DNA of 64,000 bases from assembly GCA_036346275.1 (NCBI GenBank), contig CM070725.1, positions 43,772,104 to 43,836,103 on the forward strand, given 5' to 3'. The position numbers and the translations under genes are program-made. The first letter of the stretch is position 1; each line of letters starts with the position of its first letter. Source of the stretch: Otatea glauca (lineage: Eukaryota; Streptophyta; Magnoliopsida; Poales; Poaceae). Positions 12,130 to 22,017 of this stretch are shown one piece after another. Under the pieces are notes generated by a model. That model saw only the letters and a program-made list of their open reading frames with translations, made no database searches and was not told where the DNA came from.

Positions 12130-13510
12130 AGTCATTTTGCATAAATAGAAATAGGATATGTTGGACATCGCAAAGAGGGAACCTATCAAGCTTGCCCTGA
12201 ATGGCAATAATTATATTACCCGGGCAATGAATACTAAGATTAATCTGATAGCTCGATCTTTTGGAGTTACTGTTTTTTCAGCCTGAAGCTGGTACCCCTG
12301 CTCTTCCCGAAGCCGCTAGATGTACAGCTCTGCACCTCCTGAGGCACCATCTTCATACGGACCTGAAGGCCAAATAGTTGATGGAAGATGATTAGCTCCT
12401 ATTTTTGAATTCCCTGAAGGAAAATATATAACCAGCAAAGATCCATCCTGTTTCCAGAAGCACAACGCGAATGGATCAAGTCGAACTTTCAAGATTCTAA
12501 AGGTTGTGCTAGCATATAATTTTTGTCATACACAAGCTTGTCATTGATCTAACATTATGTAACCAAAAAGTTACTAATGCTAAAAAGATCGACAAGATAT
12601 TGTGCACATTCCATCCCAATATGAGGATACTGTCGTAACAGTATCGTCGCCAAGTACCAGAAGTATTTCGAGCTTATATGCATTTTGCTAGAAGCAGAAA
12701 ATCATAATAAACTCCTGGTGAAGAATCATCATGTACTTCCTAATGGGAGTTTTGCAATACCCGAAGCACATGCAAATGCTCAATAGGCTAGCAATAGCCA
12801 AAGCCGCAGAAAGGGCCAATGAAATAAAAGGGACAAGTGGAAGAATGACAAATTTTAATAGGGGAAGAGGCAATTCATAGTGAAATAGTAAAGATAAAGG
12901 GCCAAGAGCTTCTAGAAGTAATGCTGCAAACCCTGAATAACCCTGTTTTATGTATGGAGCACTAGCCATTGGTCATGCATCTATCGCATCCCGAAGCATG
13001 TGGTAGACCTTTACATGCAATCCACTGGAAAAACTAAATAAGACCCGGGGAAATAATATTAAGTCATATTTCACCATTCAACCTGTTATTGATACGGATG
13101 TTGAGAAGTGTGATGATATGATTATTGAAATGATTGAGTTCGAGGAGTCCCAAGAGGGCACCTACATCTCATATGGAGAACTGGATTAGTATCCTAAATA
13201 TCCCTTCACTTTGCTAAGTCGATGTCACATATTTCTTATAAGTATCCTTATCAGTTTAGTTCTAGTTTCTGAATGAACATTTGGTCTATGCTCCTGTTAA
13301 GCGATTATCATTGAAAAATTGAATAAATTGACATTTCTCAAAAATTTGATTTATTGTGCTATGATTGTTCTATATTTTACAATTTGTTCCAGATGCAACA
13401 ATTATTTGATTATTAAATCATACTTCCAATATAGAACAAAGTATAATCCGATGGCGGAAGAGAAAATCTGTCTAGAAGACAGTTGTACCACACTAAGTGA
13501 ATTGAAAATA
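12130..13510 (+). pseudogene. Copia gag and protease remnant
   Basis: A gag-like start at about 12160 reads MLDIAKREPIKLALNGNNY, the usual N-terminal Gag pattern of this lineage, and stops near 12285. Further Gag fragments follow in shifting frames. The protease site survives as CLEDSCTT near 13470 (family pattern DSxTTH), with the histidine lost. Gag would have formed the particle and protease would have processed the polyprotein. Multiple stops make both inactive. Confidence 0.65.
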
Positions 13511-13769
13511 TTTTGACTATCGTCAGAAGCGATACTCTCATAGTTGGCACTAGAAGAATGCCATATTATACCCTAAGTCCAGTCGCACTCCTTTAATCGT
13601 TTCCGTATAGAGATAGTGAATGAAGATGGTACAAAATACCTACTCATGACTAAGTTTAATGGGTATAATAAACGTGTGGTTAAAAGCTTCATTTATTCTC
13701 CTTCGGATTATACTATGCACATATAAAACCTAAAGTTTGTGTTGCGACGAAAAACCTAGATATATTTAA

Positions 13770-14650
13770 GATCTGGCAGATCGACTGGGTTACCCTGAGC
13801 TGAATAGTATAAGAAGAATAATTAATATTTCTGCTGGCCATAGCATAAAGTCTTTCCTAGACCTAAAGTTTTTCTTATGCCCTAGTTGTGCTAAAGGAAA
13901 GCTTATTCTTAGATCTTCTTACCTAAAAAGTTAGGGAAGAATCACTGAATTTTCTGGAGAAAATTCAAGGTGATATTTATGGATCTGTTCAGCCCCTGAT
14001 GGGCTCCTTTTAAGAAATTTTATGGTACTGATAGATGCTTCTACTAGATGGTCCTATGGATATCTCTTATCTACTAGGAACCATGTTTTTACCCAAATTA
14101 TTAAGTTAAGAGCCTACTTTCTAGAAGAAAGGATCAAGTCTATTCAAATAGGCAATGCTAACGAGTTTACCTCAAAAGTATTTAATGATTATTGTATGGC
14201 TCTCGAAATTAATGTAGAGCATCTCATACCTAATGTCCATACTTAAAATGGCCTTGCAAAGTCATTATATTAAAAGAATGAAAACTTATTGCTTAGCCGC
14301 TCTTGCAGAATAGTAGTAGGCTTTCCACCAGTTGTTGGGGTCCCGCAGTGCTGCATACTGCGGTATTAATTCAACTCATACCAACTGCACATCATGGAAT
14401 TTCCCATTGCAGATAGTGCGTGGAAAGGATCAAGTATTTCCCATTTGCGAAAAACTGGATGTGTTGTATACATGCCAATCTCTCTACCACAGCATACCAT
14501 CATAAGACCTCACCAGAAGTTGAGGATCTATGTAGGTTATGAATCTTCGTCATGTATTAAAATATCTAGAGCCTATGACAGGGGATCTGTACACGACTCG
14601 GTACGATGATTGTACTGAGGATATTTTTCGGCATTAGGGGGAGATAAGTA
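13770..14650 (+). pseudogene. Copia integrase remnant
   Basis: A GAG-pre-integrase segment (CPSCAKGKL near 13882) is followed by an integrase core, open from 14022 with MVLIDASTRWSYG and later GNANEFTSK and HLIPNVHT. The C-terminal landmarks RKTGCVVYMPIS and LRIYVGYES (about 14455-14550) are typical of Retrofit/Ale elements. Frameshifts and stops separate the blocks. The unusual 200-codon minus-strand frame at 14687-15289 is a shadow of this decayed region. Confidence 0.75.
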
Positions 14651-15329
14651 CCACATTAGAGAATGCTGAGTCCTTAGATCCATGCACTACAGAGACCGAA
14701 CTTGAAGTTTGGAGGATAATAAATATGTAATAAATAAGCTTATAATCTGCCAAATGCCTTCACTGTTCATAAAGGAGTGAAAAGATCTCATATACCTGCA
14801 GTATATGCACCTGAAAGAGTGGAAATACCCTAGAAGCATATTGAACCCACTCTTGACCCTCATGATAAATGAGGGGAAGGCCTCTAGGTGCACGAGACTC
14901 AATTTCGCGGAGACGTCCGCAGAAGTAGAGAACCAGACAAATGAGAACCCTACCCATGACAGTGGAAGAAGCTCAACCTGATGTTGAGAAAATCCACAAG
15001 TGAGCCATCCCGAGATGGTAACATCCTCAAGTGATCCATCCCGAAGATGATAAACCCAACAGATATTTGCGCGCATCGTATTGGGAAGTTGGAACACCCA
15101 GACTCCATCGTTGTGGGAAATCACGAGGAGCTGGAAGAAATTTATAAAGAGATATCCCTGAAGTAATGCAGGAGAATTGTATAAAAGAATGACTACAATT
15201 ATCGATATATATTTGCCTCTAAAATTGCTAAAAGCTGGATCCAGAACCAAGTCCATGGCAGAGTGCGAGAAGCGCTCAGATAGGGTCAAACAAAGAGAAG
15301 CAATTGAGGCAGCGCTCGCTTAATAAGAG

Positions 15330-16000
15330 AAAAGTTTTTGGTCTTGTTGATCGGACATCTCCTAAGATTTTCCCTGTAGGAGCAAATGGGTTTTTCATCC
15401 AGAAGAGCAATGAAAATACCTAGGTGGTGAGATATAAAGCGAGGCTTATAGCATAAGGGTTCACGTAGAGACCCGACATTGATTACGATGAAACATATTC
15501 TCCTATAAAGAGTGGAATAACGTTTCGAAAGTTAATATTAAGGGCAGCAAGCTTAAACTTATCAATGCAGTTGATGGATGAAGTGACCTCATATATATTG
15601 GTCACTGGATACGGATATTTACATAAGAATCCCTGAAGGAGTTATAATTTTGAATCCTAATAATCGCAACATGTATAGCGTCAAACTGAAGAGATCGCTA
15701 TACGGATTAAAACAGTCGAGGAGAATGTGGTATAACCGACTTAGTGAGTTCCTCCTGAAGAAGGAATATTGCCCCTGTGTGTTCATAAAGAAATCCCATA
15801 ATAGATTTTGTATCATCTCAGTTTTATATCGATGATCTGAATATCATCATAACCACAGAGGAGACAGAGGAAGCAAGTGCTTACCTCATGACGGAGTTTT
15901 GAGATGAAAGGTTTGGATAAAACCAAATATTGCTTAAGCTTGTAGCTAGAGCATTTTACTAGAAGGAATTTTTGTACACCAGTCTTCTATACCAAGAAGG
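15330..16000 (+). pseudogene. Copia reverse transcriptase remnant
   Basis: Recognisable pieces are RYKARLIA near 15431, then [20 protein letters not shown] (within 15650-15835), the conserved palm-approach motif of copia reverse transcriptases. The catalytic YVDD equivalent is destroyed: the sequence reads into a stop at about 15835. It is inactive. Confidence 0.75.
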
Positions 16001-16269
16001 TATTGAAAATATTTAATATGGATAAATCACACCCACTAAAACCCCCATGGTCATAAGATCCTTGAAGTGGATAAAGACCCTTTTTCAGACCAAGGATAGA
16101 AAATAAGAAAGTCTTAGGACCTGAAGTCCCATACTGATGTATCTTGCGAAGGCCTGATGTTGCATTCGCAGTAAATTTGCTAGCAAGACACAGTTGAGCC
16201 CTAACTAGAAGACATTGGGCTGGTGTCAAGACTTTACTCAGATACCTCCAAGGTACTCAAGATCTTGGA

Positions 16270-16820
16270 TTGTTTTTTCAGAAGAACCAAGACTTAACCA
16301 TGGTAGGATATATAGATGTTGGCTATCTGTCTGATTCCCACAGTGCCAAATCTAAGACTGGTCTTGTATTTCTCTGCAGCAGTACAACAATTTCTTGGAG
16401 GTCTTGTAAGCAGACCTGGTAGCTACTTCTACCAACCACTCAGAGATTATAGCTTTGTATGAAGCCTCACATGAATGTGTTTGGCTGAGATGTGTGATTA
16501 ACCATATCTAGAAGTCATTTGGTCTTAACGCCGTCGATACCCCCACAATTATCATGAAGATAATACTGCTTGTGTTGCACAAATGTAAATGGATTATGAA
16601 AAAGAGCAATATCACGAAGCATATTGCTCCTAAGTTTTTCTATCCTCACGAACTCCAGAAGAATAGTGAGGTAAAGATTGTTCAAACTAAGTCATGTGAA
16701 AATCTTGCAGATTTATTCAGTAAGTTCTTGCCTAAATCTATATTCCAAAGATGTGTTAAAGGCATTGGAGTGAGAAGACTTAGAGATATGCAAAGTTCAG
16801 GGGGAGTAAATCCCTGAACC
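16270..16820 (+). pseudogene. Copia RNase H remnant
   Basis: Fragments include VGYIDVGYLSDSHSAKSKTG (about 16300) and the tail with ENLADLFSKFLPKSIFQRC (frame 16554-16817), the terminal RNase H pattern of copia Pol. Internal stops and a shift are present. Confidence 0.7.
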
Positions 16821-17061
16821 ATGACCATTTGCATGATCCAGAAGGTCATATTTTAAATTCAGAAGATTGTGAGTTGTACTCTTTTTCCCTTAGTGAGTTT
16901 TCCTGAAGTTTTCTCACATGAAGGTTTTTAATGAGGCAACTAGTGTAACACAGAGTGCGAGTGCAATGTACTCTTTTCTCCATCCCTTTTTTTCCCATTG
17001 GATTCTTTGGAGGAGTTTTTAACGAGACATGTGCATTACGCGGTATTCGCCCAAGGGGGAG

Positions 17062-17301
17062 TGTTATGATATATATAGAATTCCAGTCCAAATTTGGAAG
17101 GACTCTATCTATTGGTGGGCGAATTCGAATCTATCTCTTACCAGTTTTTTCTATATATTGGGCACCCCCTTGTACAAGAGATCTATCTAATAAAGCAAGA
17201 GAGCTATGCCCCCTATATTGTGTGTGCTTCATGTTCTTATTCTTGTGATTTCGCTGGCGTGTGATTGATTGATCATGGGTAAACGACTACGTTTTACAAC
17301 A
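17062..17301 (+). repeat. 3' LTR of the copia element
   Basis: This is the 240-bp partner of 10366-10605. It has intact TG...CA ends, with the polypurine tract immediately upstream. Confidence 0.92.
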
Positions 17302-17399
17302 GCAACATCGTCGCCGACTAGCTGTCCCAACATGCAAAAACAGAGCGCATACAAGGGACACACCTCAGCTCCTAAGCTAAGTTTAGAGGCACTAGCTAG

Positions 17400-17760
17400 C
17401 CGCTAAGCATCCATCAGCCGCTAGTGCATGATTCAAAATCTCGCCAAGATTTCGGAAATCTTGGCCGAAATTTCGACGGGATTTAAAATTTTCAGAGTTT
17501 TCAAATTGCTACAATGATTTCGGTTAAATTTCGACAATTTTGCCGCCGCTAGTGCATGGTTCAAAGTCTCTCCAAGATTTTGAGAATCTCGGCCAAAATT
17601 TCTGATCTTAGCCAGGACCGAGATTCCAAATATCAGCGGGATTTAAATTTTTTAAAGTTTTCAAATTACTACAGTGATTTTGGTGAATTTCGCCGATATT
17701 TTGGCTTTTTGAACCGAGATGATCACAAATTCGAACGGTTTTCATGTTTTTTGGACTGGA
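17400..17760. repeat. Tandemly repeated relic segment
   Basis: GCCGCTAGTGCATG occurs at 17417-17430 and again at 17545-17558. Each copy is followed by related sequence (AAATCTCGCCAAGATTT against AAGTCTCTCCAAGATTT), giving two diverged units of about 130 bp. Motifs such as CCGAGAT and TTTCGGC recur in the hAT relics at 2-3 kb and 19.2 kb, so this is probably old transposon debris. Confidence 0.5.
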
Positions 17761-17864
17761 TTTCACACAAAAATTTTTGTGGAGAATTGTAATGCATTTT
17801 TTGAGGAATACATGTTAAATTTTGCAATATATATATATGTGTATATATATAGTATAATTACCTA

Positions 17865-18213
17865 GGGTACCATGGTGTCTGGGCACCATGATCTAAAAAG
17901 GATATTTCTCTATGTATTTTCATGCGATTTTTTTTGAAATTTTTAGGATACTGAGTTTAACCAATTTACTAAGAGTTTCCCTTTTTGAGTTTGGTTGTAG
18001 GTATGTGCTGATTTTATATATAAATCAACAAAGCATGTGATCCAAACTCGTTCAAAATCTTTGAATTCAAGTATATTTTTTCAAAGGTATGCGTTTCATT
18101 TGAATTGTTATAGATAGATATATACCCTAAAACTGAAATTTTAAAAAAATATACTTGAATATGGCTTGAATTCGCGCATTTGAAATTATGGTGCTCAGGC
18201 ACCATGGTGCCCT
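17865..18213. mobile_element. MITE with ~30-bp terminal inverted repeats
   Basis: The left end, GGGTACCATGGTGTCTGGGC (17865), and the inverted right end, which reads GGGCACCATGGTGCCTGAGC on the other strand (ending 18213), match over about 30 bp with a few transitions. TA dinucleotides flank both ends, consistent with a Tc1/mariner-type or similar duplication. The interior has a second, smaller inverted repeat around AAGTATATTTTTT and its partner near 18144-18160. There is no coding sequence. Confidence 0.65.
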
Positions 18214-18220
18214 ATTTTGG

Positions 18221-18224
<4 letters not shown>

Positions 18225-18300
<76 letters not shown>
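18225..18300. repeat. (AT)n and (TATATG)n microsatellite
   Basis: A pure AT dinucleotide run is followed by about eight ATGTAT-type hexamers. It lies between the MITE and the PPR-like exon. Frames on both strands through it (Met/Tyr or Ile/Tyr repeats) are artefacts. Confidence 0.95.
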
Positions 18301-18301
<1 letters not shown>

Positions 18302-18331
18302 CACACATTTACTTTATTTGTGTGTCTATAG

Positions 18332-19062
18332 GTTGAAAGAGCCATCTCTATGCTTGACAAGATGTCCATTGTTGACATTACACCAAATGAGCATACATAC
18401 ACAATCATTATGAGAGGTTATGCTGCTAATCGATATATAGGAAAGGTTTTTGAATACTTCACGAAAATCAAAGAGAGTAGTCTAAAACTCGATGTGTACA
18501 TTTGCGAAACATTACTAAGGGCCTACTATAAATCAGGAAGGATGCAGAGTGCTTTAGCAGTCACACACGAGATGAGCATTCAAAATATACTAAGGAATAC
18601 ATTTGTATATAACATTTTGATTGATAGGTAGGTGTTCTAGATAATCTCTTTAGCCAATATAAATTAACCTTATTCATCTACAGTCAACAAGGTCAGAATC
18701 ATTTACTAGCTCAGTAACTCAAGAAACGCATTCATTCCAGGACTGGTGAAGTGGATGATACTACTTGGCCAGTTGCTCACTCAGGCATATAAGAAACTAT
18801 TACAATACTTCTTTATTGAATTAGTTGTATACTAGTTTGGACTGTGCATATTTCATATTGATTTTATGGTTTATTTCAAAAAGCTTTGTAGAATTTTCCT
18901 TTGCTTGTTTCATCAACAATATTTTGTGTAGTTGGCTCTAAGAGGATATGTTGGGAGGCAGCAGACTCGATGAAGCACATGAAAGAAGATGGAGTCCCCG
19001 TAACATCCATACATATACCTCCTACATAAATGCATGTCGCAAAGGAGACATTGAGGCATGAG
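18332..19062 (+). pseudogene. PPR-protein pseudogene fragment, PPR4-like
   Basis: The exon-like block 18332-18627 is preceded by an acceptor (TGTGTCTATAG) and followed by a GTAGG donor. It encodes pentatricopeptide repeats: ITPNEHTYTIIMRGYA, then LDVYICETLLRAYYKSGRMQ, then ILRNTFVYNILID. A second block, about 18932-19062 after ATTTTGTGTAG, continues with WEAADSMKHMKEDGV and HTYTSYINACRKGD but needs at least two small frameshifts. The order and wording resemble PPR4, the plastid protein for rps12 trans-splicing in maize; that identification rests on memory of the family. Only a few of its many repeats are present and no start is seen. The GT-AG gap between blocks suggests a DNA-level duplicate rather than a retrocopy. 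Confidence 0.7.
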
Positions 19063-19465
19063 AATTTTGCATTGAAATAATTAATTTCTAGCTTAGTATT
19101 TTGCATTAAAACTGATAGAAAATGTAGATAAATACTTGCATAATTTTTTTATATTTTTTTCAGAATTTTCTAGCCTCAGGAGACCATTTAACAGGGGTTG
19201 AAAAGGAACGAAATTTCGGTTTTGCTGCCCCAAAAATACTAGATTTGAAATTTGATTTTTGAATTTCGGCCAAATTATGGAATCTTGTCAAAATTTTAGA
19301 TTTCGGTAGTCTCCCAGACGTGATCCGAAAAACGAGATTTGTAACCTTGAATAAGGTCTTAACAAAAAGCTGCAGTTTGTGATCGGTACATATCTGCTTC
19401 CGAGATGCGTCGTGCAACAGGCAGCAGACAAGTTCTCATTTACCAAGACCATCCTTTCGTTGTCA
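19063..19465. other. AT-rich relic sequence
   Basis: Around 19190-19355 there is a diverged fragment with AAATTTCGG, TTTCGGCC and AACCTTG motifs like those of the hAT relics. No ends were found and no gene is supported. Confidence 0.4.
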
Positions 19466-19473
19466 GTTGCCAC

Positions 19474-20334
19474 CAGGGTTTCAAAAACCAAAAATTCAAA
19501 ATTCCAACGGTTTTTTATTTTTGAAAATCGGTAGAAACCAAAGAAGTTTGAATTCATTTTTTTTTGAATTCACGGTCCAACAACGGTGGAAAAAACACGA
19601 AAATCGAGCGATTTTACCGATTTTCGATATTTTTTTCGATTTTCAGCACATTGAAGGAAAATTGAAAAACAGTTCCAAAAAAATTACAAAAAATCATAAT
19701 TAATCTATGAAACACCTCAGAGAAATTTAAACAATTTTTGAAATCATTTATTTCTTCTAAAAAATCCAAAACAACAATTAATGAAAAAAACAAAGATACT
19801 GTCATATTTCTATAAATATTTAAAAGATTTATTATATTACAAAAATTTAATGTAACCATAAATAGTTCCAAAGGATCATGTATTAAAAATTTTAGAAATA
19901 TTAGACTTCATTTATTACCCAAATAAAATAAAAACAGAAGAGCATATACAATGATAGTAGTACTTTCAGAATTTTTTAAAAAATACACATATCTGATCAT
20001 CATCTAAAAATTTTACAACATCATTATAATTACATTAGAACATCATACAAAAAGTTTAAAAAATATTAGACTTCATTTTGTGTCCTTAGAAAATAAAAAA
20101 CTGAAAAGCATATATTATGACAGCATCACTGTGAGAATTTTTTAAAAATACACAAGTCTCGTAATCATCTGAAAATTTAAAAACATCATTTGCACCTCAC
20201 AAAAAAATTAACACTTTTTACTAATTTTTTTTTCAAACTTCTAAAATTTGCATTTGAACTCGACGGTTTACCGAGCTATTTTTATTACCAAACCTGCTCG
20301 AAACGATCGGTTTTGAACGGTTTTGCAAACCTTG
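19474..20334. mobile_element. Non-autonomous hAT element with perfect 8-bp duplication
   Basis: The element starts CAGGGTTTCAAAAACC and ends GGTTTTGCAAACCTTG, imperfect inverted ends. It is flanked by identical GTTGCCAC at 19466-19473 and 20335-20342. The interior is AT-rich with subterminal GGTTTT and CGATCGG-type motifs and no transposase. It belongs to the same family as the copy at about 4290-5060. Confidence 0.82.
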
Positions 20335-20342
20335 GTTGCCAC

Positions 20343-20679
20343 AGCAACAGTGTGTGTTCTTGATTAACAAAGAATCGCGAGCACAAGCAATCACAAACAC
20401 GAAAGGCAACAGGCATCGATGGAAATGAAAATTCGAGTCAATTTCTATCCAAAGTTAGTACTCACATAGCCTCGGCATCTTCTAAAGCTGGTCGTAGAAC
20501 AGAACAAGCTCACACCCGTGAGATAAGCCGAGGTACATAGGCAGCTACTGGTATCCCCTCTACAGAGAAACACATGACAAGAGACGTAGATCCTTCTCAA
20601 CTTCCTCACCAGGTTAAAGCACGCTAGTCAATCGGTCATTTGCTAGCGAAAAGATGACGGTGTCTTTTCTTCGTTAGTG
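20343..20679. other. Presumed 3' flank of the EDM2-like gene
   Basis: This lies directly downstream of the minus-strand stop codon at 20680-20682, so it should hold the 3' untranslated region. No canonical AATAAA was fixed with confidence. Confidence 0.4.
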
Positions 20680-22017
20680 TCACTCCTCAATCCAACCAGA
20701 TGATGCCCCCTGCCGGAAAGTCGGCTGGTCCATGCCTCGGGACAGAACTTCACGAGAGGCATAGCATCCATGCCATAAGGCAGCGGGCGCAAACCGCAGC
20801 CCGGGGAAGGTATTCCTTGGTGGCGGATTTTCAGCAGATATTGAATGACCATGAGAAACATCAGCTGGAGGCCGTGAATCTTCCAGCTGTTCGCAAGCTG
20901 GAGACGGCGAGTCTTCCAGCCTTTGATATTGCACATCATCTGCATGCTTGCCTGCAGGAGATGCATTGTTCAGCTGTCCGAGAAAGCCAGCTCCGAGTTC
21001 CTCCATAGGTGGTGAGTGGTGTTTGCTTGCCGTAGGTGAATCTTCCAGCTTTCCGCATTGAGAGTCAGTTGCAGGTCTCTGTGTAGGCGGTGAGTCTTCC
21101 GGCCCACAATACTTAACACCTGCTGATGTTACCTCTTCACAATCGGCATAACCAGTTGCTTGCTCTGCAGGTACACTTTCAACAAGGTTGCAGGCTTGTG
21201 GACCAGTACGGCCATGCTCTGAGATTGACAGAGTCTGGATTTGTTTTTGACAATCACTTCTATCCGATGACGAGATGCTCATATCAGATCCCGCACCCAT
21301 ATCTGCATGATACTCATGGGTTGGGTGACTTGGGTCATTTCTTCCTGAGGCACCTGGCCTACAATATTGAACACCAGCTGATGTTACATCTTCACAATCG
21401 GCATAACCAGCTGCTTGCTCTGCAGGTACACTTCTAATAAGGTTGCAGGCTTGTGGACCAGTACGGCCAAGCTCTGAGAAGGACACAGTTTGGATTTGTT
21501 TTTGAAAATCACTTCTATCAGATGACGAAATGCTCATATCAGATCCCGCACCCATATCTGCATGATACTCATGGGTTGGGTCATTTCTTCCTGAGGCACC
21601 CATATCTACATGGTACTCATGGGTTGGGTCATTTCTTCCTGGGGTGTCATAGTTGCAAGGTTGCCGTGATCGGCCATTGGTATCTATCCAGTAGTCCCCT
21701 GGAGAACTAGTAGTATCAAGGTATGTGTCAGCCAACAACTGTTCTAAAACAGAGGCTTTTGCTGGTTTCTCTCCTTGCTTTTCTTCGTCATGGATGTCCG
21801 CATCCCCATCATTGCCCATAGATGCAACGTCTGCTATCTCCCTTTGCGAATCACCATAGCATAGATTTTTGCTGGAGACGTGCCCCATTGTTTTGGCAAT
21901 CTCCGTATGTCTCCGGGCCCAATCACTACGGCTCCATAGAGATAGAAGAGGTGGTGATAGATTCCATTGTTCCATCAGCTTGTTATCAGCATCAAGCGAT
22001 CCAGGCAAATAGAATGA
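20680..22017 (-). other. Last exon with duplicated C-terminal tail
   Basis: The exon opens SFYLPGSLDADNK and LWSRSDWARRHTEIAK, conserved in the family. It then becomes a low-similarity acidic and polar tail. Two ~82-residue repeats (about residues 714-795 and 796-879; DNA about 21353-21600 and 21101-21352) share GRNDPTHEYHADMGAGSDMS, QKQIQT and GRTGPQACNL. A shorter 39-bp duplication lies at about 21567-21645. Several LEDSP motifs follow. The repeats keep the frame. The terminus lacks the Tyr/Arg-rich end that I recall from other EDM2 proteins. Confidence 0.8.

Larger units (their letters stand above)
10366..17301 (+). mobile_element. Ty1/copia LTR retrotransposon (Retrofit/Ale-like), degenerate
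   Basis: The element is bounded by two 240-bp LTRs with a degenerate 5-bp target duplication (GTAAC 10361-10365, GCAAC 17302-17306). The sequence after the 5' LTR, CGTTATCAGCACG, fits the primer-binding region seen in Retrofit/Ale elements. A purine tract, AAGGGGGAG (17053-17061), abuts the 3' LTR. The domain order gag, protease, integrase, reverse transcriptase, RNase H is that of copia elements. All frames carry stops and shifts, so it cannot be autonomous. By eye the LTRs differ at about 20 of 240 positions, mostly transitions, which indicates an old insertion. Confidence 0.9.

Noticed and set aside
14687..15289. 200-codon minus-strand frame
   Set aside because: It runs antisense to decayed copia integrase/reverse transcriptase sequence and shows no similarity of its own.
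18180..18300. CRISPR-like or regulatory tandem array
   Set aside because: The hexamer repeat is a simple microsatellite without spacers, and the genome is eukaryotic.
20700..21710. Plus-strand frames of 85-103 codons
   Set aside because: They are shadows of the duplicated last exon of the EDM2-like gene on the minus strand.
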